From assembly GCA_963616935.1 (NCBI GenBank), contig CAVEMS010000003.1, positions 161,625 to 225,624 of the forward strand: DNA of 64,000 nt. Direction: 5' to 3'. A model generated the notes under the pieces. The model saw only the letters and a list, made by a program, of their open reading frames with translations. It ran no database searches and had not been told where the DNA came from. Positions 50,830 through 60,534 of the stretch are shown piece by piece. Made by a program: the position numbers and the translations under genes. Every line of letters begins with the position of its first letter. The first letter of the stretch is position 1. This DNA comes from UBA4951 sp963616935 (GTDB lineage: Bacteria; Bacillota_I; Bacilli_A; RFN20; CAG-826).

Positions 50830-53250
50830 GTGTCAAACATCATTGAAAAGATTTTCCATCTTGAACGGCGGGAATTAAACCGTTACGAAAGAGAAGCCGA
50901 TCAGGTCATGGCTTATGACGAGGCGATGAGCAAACTCACCGACGACGAGCTCAAGGCCAAAACCGCAGAATTTAGAAAGAGGCTTGCCGATGGCGAGACT
51001 CTGGAAAACATCAAATACGAGGCCTTTGCCGTCGCTAGAGAAGCTGCTTGGCGTGTCCTTCATCAAAAGCCATTCAAAGTCCAGATCGTTGGATCCTTGG
51101 TTCTGAATAACGGCGACGTCGCCGAAATGAAGACGGGCGAAGGAAAAACCCTTACTGCCACCATGGCCGTTTATTTGAACGCTTTAAGCGGCAAAGGCGT
51201 CCACGTCGTTACCGTTAACGAATACTTGGCTTCCCGTGACGCCGATTGGATGGGTCAAATCTATCGTTGGCTCGGTTTGACGGTCGGAGTTAACCTCGCC
51301 GCAAAAGGCGCACACGAGAAGAGAGAGGCGTATGCTTGCGACATCACCTATACTACCAACTCCGAACTCGGTTTCGACTATCTTCGCGACAACATGGCTC
51401 CTAATCTTGACGGCCGCGTTCTCCGCGGGCTCAACTTCGCCATCGTTGACGAAGCCGACTCAATTTTGATCGATGAATCTCGTACTCCTTTGATTATCTC
51501 CGGTGGCCAAAGAAGCTTGGCCTCGCAATATTTGGTCGCTGACCGTTTCGTCAAATACCTCAAGAAAGACGTTGACTTCAAAATCGACATCAAAGATAAA
51601 GCGGCCTCTCTCACCGATGAAGGCAATAATAAGGCGGAGCAGATGTTCGGCATCCCGAATTTGTATGCTCCAGAGAACGAGGATTTGGTGCACCGAATCC
51701 ATCAGGCTTTGAAAGCCAATTACATCATGACCCGTGACGTCGAATACATGGTCGATAAGGACCATCAAATCCAATTGATCGACCAATTCACCGGACGTAT
51801 CATGCCGGGAAGGGAATATAACGACGGCCTTCAACAGGCTATCCAAGCCAAAGAAGGCGTCGAAATTAAACAAGAAACCGTCGTTTTGGCCACTATCACC
51901 TATCAGAATTTCTTCCGTTTATACACCAAATTGTCCGGCATGACCGGTACCGCCAAGACCGAAGAAGAGGAATTTGGAACGATCTACAATATGAAGGTTG
52001 TTTGCATTCCGACCAACCGTCCGATTCAGCGTATCGATGACACCGATTTGATTTTCGGTACCCATCAAGACAAACTGAATGCGCTCGTGAATGCCGTCAA
52101 AGAGCGTCATGAGAAAGGACAACCTATCCTTATTGGCACCGTGAGCGTTGAATCCAACGAAGAAATCAGTTCCTTGCTCGCCAAAGCCGGAATTCCACAC
52201 GAAGTCTTAAATGCCAAAAATCAAGCGCGTGAAGCCGAAATCATCTCTCACGCCGGCGAAAAAGGCGCGGTGACCCTAGCCACCAACATGGCCGGTCGTG
52301 GAACGGATATCAAACTATCCGATGGCGTTCGTGAATTGGGAGGCCTTTGCGTTTTCGGCACAGAACGACACGAATCCCGCCGTATCGACAATCAGCTCCG
52401 CGGTCGTAGCGGACGTCAAGGCGATCCGGGCTATTCTCGTTTCTTCATCTCTTTCGATGACGATTTGATGAGGCGTTTCGCTCCAGAGAATCTCCGCAAG
52501 ATGTTCACGGAATCTCTCCAAGGCGAAGCCTATGAGAACAGAATGCTCACCAACGCCGTGACGAACGCCCAAAAACAAATTGAAGGTCGTAACTTCGATA
52601 TCCGCAAGAACCTAAAGGATTACGACGACGTTTTGGCTAAGCAGCGCGACATCATCTATAAGAAGAGAGACGCCATCCTTATGGCCGACGATATCGTCGA
52701 TTTGATTCATGATTTCTTCAAAACGACTGGTCTATATCTTTCTAAGAAAGCCATCGATGAAACGAATGCCGAAGGCATAATCAACGGCGAGGCGCTTAAG
52801 AAAATCGTCGAGCCGCGTTTCTTGCCAGAGGGATCGATCAATGCGGCCGCATATGACGGCGCTCCATTCGAAGAGGCTGGCGAAGATTTAGGGGAGCTTC
52901 TATATGCTTCCTATCTCCAAAAGAGGAAAACCTGGCCTAATATCGACGCCGATATGGCGGAACGCCAAATCTCGCTCCATACCATTGACCACAATTGGCA
53001 AGGACATATCGATACGATGTCCCATCTTCGTGAAGGCATCTCGCTTCGTAGCTACGCTCAGACGAACCCTCTCCAGGATTACGTCAACGAAGGCTATGAC
53101 TTATTCAAAGAGATGAATGAGAAAGTGGCGGTCGACACTACCTTCAACCTCTTGAACGTCCGCTTGGTCAAGAGAGAGCCAGAAGTCAAGAAAGCGGAAG
53201 TCGTCGAAGAGATGGCTCCGGAAGCGGAAACAAACAAAAAAGAGGAATAG
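50830..53250 (+). CDS. secA: Preprotein translocase ATPase SecA
   Basis: Motor of the SecYEG channel. The 806 residues carry MKTGEGKTLTATM (Walker A, about 99-111), DEADSILIDESRTPLIISG (about 207-225), the PPXD, FTGRIMPGREYNDGLQQAI, TNMAGRGTDIKL (about 488-499), RIDNQLRGRSGRQGDPG and the helical scaffold DYDDVLAKQRDIIY (about 597-610). The C-terminal zinc-binding tail (CxCxSGxxxxxCHG) found in many SecA proteins is missing; the protein ends in an acidic Glu/Lys stretch. Starts GTG with AGGAG. prfB follows after one base. Confidence 0.97.
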   Translation: MSNIIEKIFHLERRELNRYEREADQVMAYDEAMSKLTDDELKAKTAEFRKRLADGETLENIKYEAFAVAREAAWRVLHQKPFKVQIVGSLVLNNGDVAEMKTGEGKTLTATMAVYLNALSGKGVHVVTVNEYLASRDADWMGQIYRWLGLTVGVNLAAKGAHEKREAYACDITYTTNSELGFDYLRDNMAPNLDGRVLRGLNFAIVDEADSILIDESRTPLIISGGQRSLASQYLVADRFVKYLKKDVDFKIDIKDKAASLTDEGNNKAEQMFGIPNLYAPENEDLVHRIHQALKANYIMTRDVEYMVDKDHQIQLIDQFTGRIMPGREYNDGLQQAIQAKEGVEIKQETVVLATITYQNFFRLYTKLSGMTGTAKTEEEEFGTIYNMKVVCIPTNRPIQRIDDTDLIFGTHQDKLNALVNAVKERHEKGQPILIGTVSVESNEEISSLLAKAGIPHEVLNAKNQAREAEIISHAGEKGAVTLATNMAGRGTDIKLSDGVRELGGLCVFGTERHESRRIDNQLRGRSGRQGDPGYSRFFISFDDDLMRRFAPENLRKMFTESLQGEAYENRMLTNAVTNAQKQIEGRNFDIRKNLKDYDDVLAKQRDIIYKKRDAILMADDIVDLIHDFFKTTGLYLSKKAIDETNAEGIINGEALKKIVEPRFLPEGSINAAAYDGAPFEEAGEDLGELLYASYLQKRKTWPNIDADMAERQISLHTIDHNWQGHIDTMSHLREGISLRSYAQTNPLQDYVNEGYDLFKEMNEKVAVDTTFNLLNVRLVKREPEVKKAEVVEEMAPEAETNKKEE

Positions 53251-53251
53251 A

Positions 53252-54368
53252 ATGAAAGAGCTAGTCGAACTAAAGCAAGAGGCCCAAAGCATCGGGCGTC
53301 TTGTTTCGCAGCTCGGTGATTCTCTTTGACCTCGACAAGATCAAAGCGACTATCTCCGAATGCGAAAAAGAACAAGACGATCCTTCCTTTTGGAACGACC
53401 AAAGGGGAGCGCTCGTCGTCGTCAATAAACTGAAAGAAGCCAAAAATACCCTTGAATCATTCGAGGAAATCGTCTCCTCATATCATGATTTGGAAGGGCT
53501 TTTGGATGATCCTGATGCCGCAAGCGAGGATATGAGATTGTTGCTTGAAGACACCGAGAATTCGCTTAATAAAAACATAAAATCCCTGCGAAACACGCTT
53601 CTATTTAGAGGCGAGTATGATGATTTGAACGTCATGATGGAGTTTCATCCAGGCGCTGGAGGCACCGAGGCCATGGATTGGGCCGACATGCTTTTGAGGA
53701 TGTATGGACGATATGCCGAACGCCATGGCTTCGGTTGGCAAGTGCTTTCTTATGAACCGGGCGAAGAGGCCGGTTGCAAAAGCGCAACCGTCCGCATCAG
53801 CGGCACTCACGCCTATGGCCTACTAAAAGGCGAGAAAGGGGTCCATCGTTTGGTTCGCATATCGCCATTCGACGCCAACGCGAGAAGGCATACGAGTTTT
53901 TCATCGATCAACGTCGTTCCCGAATTTGGGAAGGTGAGCGACGTGGAGATAGATCCGAAAGACCTTAGGGTCGACACTTTCCGAAGCGGTGGCGCAGGAG
54001 GTCAAAACGTCAATAAGGTTTCTAGCGCTGTCCGTATCACCCATATCCCGACTGGGATAGTGGTCCAATGCGAAATCGAGAGATCGCAGCTTATGAACAA
54101 AGCGACTTGCATGGAGATGCTCGCCGATAAGCTAATGCAAAGGAAGCTCGAGGAACGCGACGCCAAGATGAAATCAATCGTCGGAGAGCAAAAGAATATT
54201 GAGTGGGGGAGCCAAATCCGTTCGTATGTCTTTTGCCCATATACTTTAGTCAAAGATAATCGAAGCGGTTATGAGACAAGCGACGTTAATGGCGTGATGG
54301 ATGGCGAACTTGACGATCTTTTATATAGTTATTTGGAAATGCTATCGCGTGAGGGGAAAGCCAGCTGA
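53252..54368 (+). CDS. prfB: Peptide chain release factor 2 with programmed +1 frameshift
   Basis: RF2 recognises UAA and UGA. The gene is in two frames: 25 codons from ATG 53252 to an in-frame TGA (53327-53329), and 346 codons from 53328 to the stop at 54366-54368. The slip site CTT-TGA-C (53324-53330) is canonical, and GGTGAT three bases upstream is complementary to the 16S anti-Shine-Dalgarno end. GGQ motif: SGGAGGQNVNK (near residue 248 of 371); the stop-codon tripeptide region is upstream. RF2 is thus autoregulated by its own UGA. The stop overlaps the uvrB ATG by one base (TGATG). Confidence 0.96.
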
Positions 54369-56353
54369 TGGACGAATCTCATCCCTTTAAACTGGTTTCT
54401 CCATTCAAACCGACCGGAGATCAGCCGGAAGCCATCAAAAAGATACTTTCCGGCGTGAAGGAAGGAAAGAAGTTTCAGGTTATATTGGGCGCGACCGGCA
54501 CTGGAAAAACCTTTACGGACGCCAATATCGTCGCTGCGCTAAATCGGCCGACGTTGGTATTGGTCCATAATAAGACATTAGCTTCGCAGCTATACGCCGA
54601 ATTCAAAAGCCTATTCCCCGAGAACAGGGTTGAGTATTTCGTTTCCAACTTCGATTTCTATCAGCCTGAGGCTTATATTCCGAAAACTGATACATATATC
54701 GCCAAAGACGCGATGATGAATGACGAAATAGAGCAGCTTCGTACAAGCGCCGTCAATTCGATATTGGAACGAAGGGATACGATCGTCGTAGCTTCGGTCG
54801 CGGCCATTTATGGCTTAGCCGATCCAGAGGAATATAGCAGCCTCGTTTTTGACGTTCGAGTAGGCGAGACGATCGATAGGAATAAATTCTTTTCTCGTTT
54901 GGTTGAAGCTCAATACCGCAGGAACAACTTCGATTTGTCACCCGGAAATTTCAGAGTGCATGGCGATATCATTGATATATGCCCGATGATGAATACCGAT
55001 TATTACGTTCGAATCGATTGCTTTGGCGACGATGTGGAGAAAATCGAAACCGTCGATAAACTCACAGGCGAGGTCAAAGCGAGCTACAAAACCTTTCCAA
55101 TCTACCCAGCTTATGATCATGCGAGTAGCAAAAAAAGGATTCAAGACGCTTGCGTCACCATCAAAGAAGAGTTGGCGGAAAGGCTCGAATATTTCAAAAG
55201 AGAAGGGAAACTCCTTGAAGCGGAACGCCTTGAGATGCGGACGAGGCAAGACATCGAAAGCCTTTTGGAATTCGGCCGGTGCCCTGGAATCGAGAACTAT
55301 TCGCGTCATATAGACAAAAGGAAACCCGGACAAAGGCCGTGGTGCTTGATGGATTATTTCCCTAAAGACTATCTTTTGTTGGTCGACGAATCGCACGTCA
55401 CCTTCCCTCAGGTGAGGGGAATGTATTTCGGAGACCGCTCAAGGAAGGAAACCTTGGTCGAATACGGTTTTAGACTCCCTAGCGCGCTTGATAATAGACC
55501 ACTCAACTTCGATGAATTCGAAGGATTGCTTGCGCCTAATGTCATCTGCACGAGCGCAACGCCAGCCCCCTATGAACTAACGAAAGCCAATAATGAAGTA
55601 GCTGAGCAAATCATCCGTCCAACCGGCCTTCTCGATCCGATAATAGAGATTCGTTCGCCCTTGGGGCAAATCGACGACATTCTCTATGAGATAAAAGAGA
55701 GGACGAAGAAAAACGAAAGGGTGATGATCGTCACTTTGACCATAAGAATGGCCGAGGATCTGACGGCTTATCTAAAAGGGGAAGGCATTAAGGTCACGTA
55801 TTTGCAAAATGAGACGAAGACCTTAGAAAGAACGGAGATAATCTATCAGCTTAGGAAAGGCAAATACGATGTTCTTGTCGGAATCAATCTCCTTCGCGAG
55901 GGCTTAGATATCCCAGAAGTGTCTTTGATATGCATTCTCGATGCTGATAAGGAAGGATTCCTAAGAAGCACGACATCATTGATACAGATAGTCGGTAGAG
56001 CAGCAAGAAATGCGAATGGCAAAGTCATAATGTACGCGGATAACGTCACCAAATCGATGAAGGAATGCATCGACGAGACGGAAAGACGCCGCAATATCCA
56101 AATGGCCTATAACGAGGAAAACGGAATCATTCCGACGACGATAATCAAAGACATCAAGCCTCCTTTGTCGAATAAAGGCACGATTGATGAAAAGATAGTG
56201 GCAGGCGAAAAGAAACTATCCAGAACCGAGACGGAAAATGTCATAAAGAAGATGGAGAAAGAGATGCGAGAGGCCGCGAAAGCCTATGATTTCGAGCGGG
56301 CCGCAGAGATAAGGGACGCTATTTTCGAACTAAAGGCGGGCATCAACAAATAA
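54368..56353 (+). CDS. uvrB: UvrABC system protein B
   Basis: Helicase-like damage-verifying subunit of nucleotide excision repair. 661 residues: Walker A LGATGTGKTFTDANI (about 40-54), the beta-hairpin YQPEAYIPKTDTYI, DESHVTFPQ (about 338-346), VGINLLREGLDIPEVSLI and QIVGRAARN motifs (about 500-545), and the C-terminal UVR motif (MEKEMREAAKAYDFERAAEIRDAIFEL; about 630-657). Length is standard. It is coupled to prfB by TGATG. Confidence 0.97.
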   Translation: MDESHPFKLVSPFKPTGDQPEAIKKILSGVKEGKKFQVILGATGTGKTFTDANIVAALNRPTLVLVHNKTLASQLYAEFKSLFPENRVEYFVSNFDFYQPEAYIPKTDTYIAKDAMMNDEIEQLRTSAVNSILERRDTIVVASVAAIYGLADPEEYSSLVFDVRVGETIDRNKFFSRLVEAQYRRNNFDLSPGNFRVHGDIIDICPMMNTDYYVRIDCFGDDVEKIETVDKLTGEVKASYKTFPIYPAYDHASSKKRIQDACVTIKEELAERLEYFKREGKLLEAERLEMRTRQDIESLLEFGRCPGIENYSRHIDKRKPGQRPWCLMDYFPKDYLLLVDESHVTFPQVRGMYFGDRSRKETLVEYGFRLPSALDNRPLNFDEFEGLLAPNVICTSATPAPYELTKANNEVAEQIIRPTGLLDPIIEIRSPLGQIDDILYEIKERTKKNERVMIVTLTIRMAEDLTAYLKGEGIKVTYLQNETKTLERTEIIYQLRKGKYDVLVGINLLREGLDIPEVSLICILDADKEGFLRSTTSLIQIVGRAARNANGKVIMYADNVTKSMKECIDETERRRNIQMAYNEENGIIPTTIIKDIKPPLSNKGTIDEKIVAGEKKLSRTETENVIKKMEKEMREAAKAYDFERAAEIRDAIFELKAGINK

Positions 56354-56503
56354 ACGCTTTTCCTTGGCGATCATTCTCTTAAAGAAAGATAAAAACCATT
56401 TGGCTGCATATATAACAATATATGAACGTGAAATAAATTAGCGTTGCGAAGGCCGTCTACATAGTCTAAAGTTAATAAGCGCATTTTCGCGCGGAGTCTA
56501 TTC

Positions 56504-56809
56504 ATGAATTGGTACGACATAATCTTTATCATCGTTGCGCTTATAGTCATCGTCCTTTCTCTTTTGCAAGGCGGCAAATCGGAAGGTGCATCTGGCGCTA
56601 TCACGGGCGGAGGATTGAATGTTTTCGCGAAAACGAAAGAACGCGGCAGCGAGAAAGTCGTTAGTTGGCTTACTTTCGGATTCGCCGTTATCTTCCTTTT
56701 CTTAGCTCTTCTCATCATGGTCATCAATTCGCGTACGTCGACTTCTAGCAGCGATTCGACCGATTCGGCTACGCAAGCCGCATTCGCGATTGTTAATTTA
56801 ATTCGCTAA
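56504..56809 (+). CDS. secG: Preprotein translocase subunit SecG
   Basis: Small membrane subunit of the SecYEG channel. 101 residues with two membrane helices (about 4-22 and 54-76) and the family loop SLLQGGKSEGASGAITGGG between them, which is diagnostic. The Ser/Thr-rich C-terminus is longer than usual. GCGGAG lies before the ATG. It stands alone, 150 nt behind uvrB, with folD 33 nt downstream. Confidence 0.93.
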   Translation: MNWYDIIFIIVALIVIVLSLLQGGKSEGASGAITGGGLNVFAKTKERGSEKVVSWLTFGFAVIFLFLALLIMVINSRTSTSSSDSTDSATQAAFAIVNLIR

Positions 56810-56842
56810 TTTTCGATATCTATATTTTTCTTGGAGGCTTTT

Positions 56843-57634
56843 ATGGATATAAAAGAATATGTTCGTTTAGCCAAAGAGAACGTCAAACAAGAAATAGCGG
56901 CTTTTTCCCGCGCGCCGATGCTTTCGATAATAACGGTCGGCGAGGATCCAGCCAGTCAAGCGTATGTGCGTGGCAAGAAAAAAGACGCTGCCGAAGTCGG
57001 AATAAACGTAATCCACACGGTTTTTGCTGAGGATATTTCCGAAGAAGAGGTTCTTTCGCTCATTAGAAAGCAAAACGAAGATCCATCAATCGATGGCATC
57101 TTGGTTCAGCTCCCCGTTCCAAAGCATATCTCGGAAGAAAAGATAAATATGACGATATCTCCTTCTAAGGACGTGGATGGGTTTACCTCGTTATCGAAAT
57201 TTAAACCATGCACTCCGAAAGGGATAGTGGACTATCTCTCATACATTGGCTTCTCCTTCTCTGGAAAGAATGCGGTCGTGATAGGAAGAAGCAACATCGT
57301 CGGGAAGCCTATGGCCAAAATGCTATTGGCCAAGAACATGAACGTCACGGTTCTTCATAGCAAAACAACTGAAGAAGACAAAAGATTCTATATTGAGCAC
57401 GCCGATCTTCTCGTCGTTGCCACGGGAAGAAGAGGGATAGTGGATTCGTCTTATCTATTCAAGCCCTCTTGCTACGTAGTGGATGTTGGAATCAACCGCG
57501 ATGAGAATAATCACCTTCATGGCGATTGCGAACCAAATTTGCCCGTTGCCATGCAAACACCGGTTCCTGGTGGGGTTGGATTATTGACGAGATTCGCTTT
57601 GATATCGAATTTATTGGAGGCTATGAAAAAATGA
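56843..57634 (+). CDS. folD: Methylenetetrahydrofolate dehydrogenase / cyclohydrolase FolD
   Basis: Bifunctional enzyme interconverting 5,10-methylene-, methenyl- and formyl-tetrahydrofolate with NADP. 263 residues: the catalytic Lys region YVRGKKKDAAEVGI (about 43-56; Y-x3-K), ILVQLPVPKHI (about 86-96), NADP-binding IGRSNIVGKPMAKML (about 147-161), and the C-terminal TPVPGGVGLLT (about 236-246). I start at ATG 56843; a TTG at 56831 is the ribosome-site region itself (GGAGG at 56833). It overlaps the next gene by four bases (ATGA). Confidence 0.96.
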   Translation: MDIKEYVRLAKENVKQEIAAFSRAPMLSIITVGEDPASQAYVRGKKKDAAEVGINVIHTVFAEDISEEEVLSLIRKQNEDPSIDGILVQLPVPKHISEEKINMTISPSKDVDGFTSLSKFKPCTPKGIVDYLSYIGFSFSGKNAVVIGRSNIVGKPMAKMLLAKNMNVTVLHSKTTEEDKRFYIEHADLLVVATGRRGIVDSSYLFKPSCYVVDVGINRDENNHLHGDCEPNLPVAMQTPVPGGVGLLTRFALISNLLEAMKK

Positions 57635-58236
57635 AATTCTCAGTTTCGAATACTTATGTCTATGGTCTTGAAAGAGCCGTCAAAGCGTCTGGCAACCCGA
57701 TGCGCACTGTTATTGATATTTCCGATCCTAACGAAAAAGATTTTGCTCGAGCGGAAAGATTGGGCTCTACTAAGGGCGGAGAAGGCCACGATAACTTCTT
57801 GAAAGGCATATTGGTTCAGCTTGATGTAGTCGCCCCTTTATATTGGTGGAAGGAAGCTCAACGTTACCATTGGTTCGATTTCGTTTCCTCCCAATCGACG
57901 ATGCATTGCCTTCTCAAATTCAAGATCTCCGAGCAATGCGTCGAAGAAACGGACTCAATCGTCCTCGATAGGCTCCAAGTCCTGGTCGATGAATATAATC
58001 TCATCCCTGATGATGACGAGAACCGTGCGATTAAGAAAGAGAAGTGGAGGGTTCTAGTCGCTTCCCTTCCTTCGGGATTCTGCTTAGGCGCCACGATGAC
58101 GACTAATTATCAGCAACTCAAAACCATGTATCGCCAAAGAAGGAATCATAAGCTAAAGGAATGGCATACATTCTGCGATTGGTGCGAAGGGCTGCCACAC
58201 TTCTTAGAGCTCACGGACGCTAAGGCTGACAAATAA
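57631..58236 (+). CDS. Conserved hypothetical protein behind folD, possibly ThyX-like
   Basis: 201 residues, soluble. No family is certain. Features: GGEGHDNFLKGILVQLDVVAP (about 48-68), KEAQRYHWFDFVSSQS (about 75-90) and a basic MYRQRRNHKLKEWHTFCDWC block (about 167-186). Ring of aromatic and His residues and a RxRxxHxLxEW pattern faintly recall flavin-dependent thymidylate synthases (ThyX), and coupling to folD (ATGA overlap, GGAGG ribosome site) would suit a folate enzyme, but the ThyX motif RHRxxSxNE is not there. I treat this as unknown. Confidence 0.7.
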   Translation: MKFSVSNTYVYGLERAVKASGNPMRTVIDISDPNEKDFARAERLGSTKGGEGHDNFLKGILVQLDVVAPLYWWKEAQRYHWFDFVSSQSTMHCLLKFKISEQCVEETDSIVLDRLQVLVDEYNLIPDDDENRAIKKEKWRVLVASLPSGFCLGATMTTNYQQLKTMYRQRRNHKLKEWHTFCDWCEGLPHFLELTDAKADK

Positions 58237-58248
58237 TTCATTTATCTG

Positions 58249-58275
58249 AAGCCGTCTTAGAAAGGACGGCTTTTT
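58249..58275 (+). terminator. Terminator of the folD operon
   Basis: AAGCCGTC pairs with GACGGCTT around TTAGAAAG and is followed by TTT. Confidence 0.8.
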
Positions 58276-58282
58276 AAAAAGA

Positions 58283-58313
58283 AAAAAACGCTCCTCATTT
58301 TTGAGGAACGTTT
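58283..58313 (-). terminator. Terminator of the convergent membrane protein gene
   Basis: On the minus strand AACG-TT-CCTCA pairs with TGAGG-AG-CGTT around AAAA, followed by seven T. Together with 58249-58275 it forms a back-to-back terminator pair. Confidence 0.8.
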
Positions 58314-58333
58314 CTTAAAATAAGCGGATTTTG

Positions 58334-59152
58334 TTATTGATTTTCCGATTTTTCGGAAGCTTCGTTGCTATTTTCTTCGACTTGTTCGTCGGCTTTCTTT
58401 TCTTCGATCGCTGTCGCTTCGCTCTTTATATCTTCGACGACGGTCTTCACGGCGTGGGCCGCTTTAATGGCGGAGATGGTGACGACCGTTAATGCGATAG
58501 CGGCGATGATTAAGACGATGGCAAGGATAATCATCACGGTGATGGCCATGACTTTCTCATCCTGCAAGAAGATAATGGCGACAACGCCAAGCGCGATAAG
58601 AACGGCGGCAAAGACAAATTCGACAATCGGCAAATAGAGCTTATACAGTTTGCTGATTATGATCGCGATGCCCATAACTATGAGCGAGGCGGCGGCAACG
58701 AGCAATAAGACGCCGATGAATAAGCCCAAGAAACGCGAGATGAAGATGATGACATCGGTCAATAAGCCTTCGCTATACATGGTAACGAGGGCGATGCCTC
58801 CGGCGAGTTCCACGCTTCCGCCGATGACCATATCATAGGAAAGGCTGTCTTTGATTTTGGCTTTTGCCATGGCTTCCAAATGATTGGAGGCGAAGATTGG
58901 CATGAAATTGGCCAATATCTTAAGTGCTCCGCCGATGATCAAGAATATTCCGACGACGTTAAGCAAGGTGCTCATCAAATCGTTGAGCTTAGCGCCATCG
59001 CCATTGGCCTGGCAAACAAAGACGATCGATAGTATCCCGAGAACCAAGAACAACGCTGCTTCCAAGAAATTCCAGACCGACCAAACGATTCCACCCTTCT
59101 CAAAGGATAGGAGTTTGTTTTCTTTCTTTGCTTCTACTTTCTTTTCTTCCAT
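58334..59152 (-). CDS. Polytopic membrane protein with charged termini
   Basis: 272 residues. The first 25 residues are charged (MEEKKVEAKKENK), followed by about six membrane helices between 25 and 230, and an acidic Glu/Ser/Asn tail. Gly-rich helix pairs (IVGGALKIL-type, GLFIGVLLLVAAASLIVMG) resemble DUF308/HdeD proteins, but a family call is not safe. GAGGAA lies before the ATG (59152). Upstream on the minus strand TACAAT gives a short leader. A longer reading would run across the tRNA promoter. Confidence 0.65.
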   Translation of the reverse strand: MEEKKVEAKKENKLLSFEKGGIVWSVWNFLEAALFLVLGILSIVFVCQANGDGAKLNDLMSTLLNVVGIFLIIGGALKILANFMPIFASNHLEAMAKAKIKDSLSYDMVIGGSVELAGGIALVTMYSEGLLTDVIIFISRFLGLFIGVLLLVAAASLIVMGIAIIISKLYKLYLPIVEFVFAAVLIALGVVAIIFLQDEKVMAITVMIILAIVLIIAAIALTVVTISAIKAAHAVKTVVEDIKSEATAIEEKKADEQVEENSNEASEKSENQ

Positions 59153-59273
59153 AAGTAATTCCTCTTTTCGAGCGTATATTGTAGTTCGCGTTTTTTGATA
59201 GTAAACAATGAAATGCGTTATTTTTGGCGTATGTTTTGTTTTGGCAAGGGCGCACCAAAAGAGAATGCCGTTC

Positions 59274-59302
59274 TTGATATTGGGATAGCCCGTCACTATA
59301 AT
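59274..59302 (+). promoter_or_regulatory. Promoter of the tRNA-Ala gene
   Basis: TTGATA (59274-59279), exactly 17 nt, then TATAAT (59297-59302). Near-perfect consensus; transcription should start four to five bases before the tRNA. Confidence 0.8.
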
Positions 59303-59313
59303 TGTTCAGCGTT

Positions 59314-59389
<76 letters not shown>

Positions 59390-59402
59390 TTTAAGTAATA
59401 TA

Positions 59403-59434
59403 GGTTCGATACAGTATCGAGCCTTTTCTTTTTG
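59403..59434 (+). terminator. Terminator of the tRNA-Ala gene
   Basis: GGTTCGATA pairs with TATCGAGCC (nine pairs) around CAG, then TTTTCTTTTT. Confidence 0.85.
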
Positions 59435-59648
59435 CATAAAACGACTCTATCTTTGGTGAAATCACACAAAATTAAGTAAATCATAATCTTGACATAATGA
59501 ATTAAGAAAAATTTCTTAATTTATCATTGAAAGCTCTACACGATTTGTATTTATTGGTATTTTTGAATTGCAAAAATAATTCGATTGAAGACTCACTACC
59601 AGTCAAAAGAGGGATTTTTACATATTTAAAGCATTTTTTTGAATTTCC

Positions 59649-59677
59649 TTGAATTATCTTGAAATACAATGTATTAT
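59649..59677 (+). promoter_or_regulatory. Promoter of the unknown-NfeD-QmcA operon
   Basis: TTGAAT (59649-59654), 17 nt, TATTAT (59672-59677). The 59,435-59,648 stretch before it is AT-rich and shows nothing recognisable. Confidence 0.55.
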
Positions 59678-59700
59678 CAAGACATCGAAGGCGAAGAAAA

Positions 59701-60075
59701 ATGATTAAATGGTTCTCTAAAAACGAAAAGAAAGCCACCGCAAGCATCTATTCGACGAATATCACCATCAATAAGACCGGCGCCGATATGATAGGAGATG
59801 CATATGCGGCAATGGTCGGGCTTGATGTAGATGATTCAAAGATTGCAATCCAACCGATAAGCAAAGATCAGTATGATTCAAAAACATACCCTGAAGATAA
59901 CATGTTCATTCTTTCGGGCGGAAAGACATATACAAGAATATCTTCAACGGATTTTGTGAACATGGTCGGGAATTTCCTTAACTATGACTTCAAGAAAAAA
60001 CCTAAGAAATATTCTTGCTATTACGATCAACATGAGTCCTTACTCATAATTGATTTAAAGAAGGAGGTAGCCTAA
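59701..60075 (+). CDS. Unknown protein in front of NfeD and QmcA
   Basis: 124 residues, soluble, no signal peptide. It begins MIKWFSKNEKKATASIYS and includes MIGDAYAAMVGLDVDD and MFILSGGKTYTRISSTDF. I do not recognise it. ATG 59701 is preceded by GAAGAAAA, a weak ribosome site. The stop overlaps the NfeD start by one base (TAATG), so the three genes form a coupled unit. Base composition and codon use (more AT, many AGA and TTA) differ from the genes to the left, which suggests this operon was acquired separately. Confidence 0.65.
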   Translation: MIKWFSKNEKKATASIYSTNITINKTGADMIGDAYAAMVGLDVDDSKIAIQPISKDQYDSKTYPEDNMFILSGGKTYTRISSTDFVNMVGNFLNYDFKKKPKKYSCYYDQHESLLIIDLKKEVA

Positions 60076-60533
60076 TGGATATAAATCTAATAATGATAAT
60101 AATCTGGGCTTTTCTCTTCTTAATAGCCCTCTTAGTAGAAATATTCACTGAAGCATTAGTTTCGGTCTGGTTCTGCATTGGCGCAGTTGTCGCAGCCGCC
60201 CTAACTTACGTTCCAGACATGCCATGGTGGGGAGAACTCATAATATTCCTTGGCGTTTCTCTCTTATCATTCTTAATAATAAGACCGCTAGTGAATAATA
60301 AACTTCAAAGAATCAAAACTAAAACGAATGTCGATACCCTCATAGGAAAAAGAGGAGTTGTTGCCAAAAAGATCTCCACTTTAGAAAAAGGAGAGGTCAA
60401 AATCAACGATGTCATCTGGAATGCTATCAAAAGAGATAGTGATGATGACATAAAAGAAGGGGATATAATTGAGGTAATCTCAATCCAAGGAAATAAATTA
60501 TTGGTCGAAAAGGCCGAAAAGGAGGAAGAATAA
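60075..60533 (+). CDS. NfeD-like membrane protein
   Basis: 152 residues: two to three membrane helices (about 5-27, 30-50 and 55-75) and a C-terminal OB-fold beta-barrel (about 95-150: LIGKRGVVAKKISTLEKGEVKINDVIW). This is the short NfeD form that pairs with SPFH proteins in the membrane. AAGGAGG lies before the ATG. It overlaps the preceding gene by one base and lies one base before the SPFH gene. The family is linked to membrane organisation and envelope stress. Confidence 0.88.
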   Translation: MDINLIMIIIWAFLFLIALLVEIFTEALVSVWFCIGAVVAAALTYVPDMPWWGELIIFLGVSLLSFLIIRPLVNNKLQRIKTKTNVDTLIGKRGVVAKKISTLEKGEVKINDVIWNAIKRDSDDDIKEGDIIEVISIQGNKLLVEKAEKEEE

Positions 60534-60534
60534 T

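Noticed and set aside
53252..53330. In-frame stop suggesting that prfB is a pseudogene or has a sequencing error
   Set aside because: The CTT-TGA-C context and upstream GGTGAT are the known programmed frameshift of RF2.
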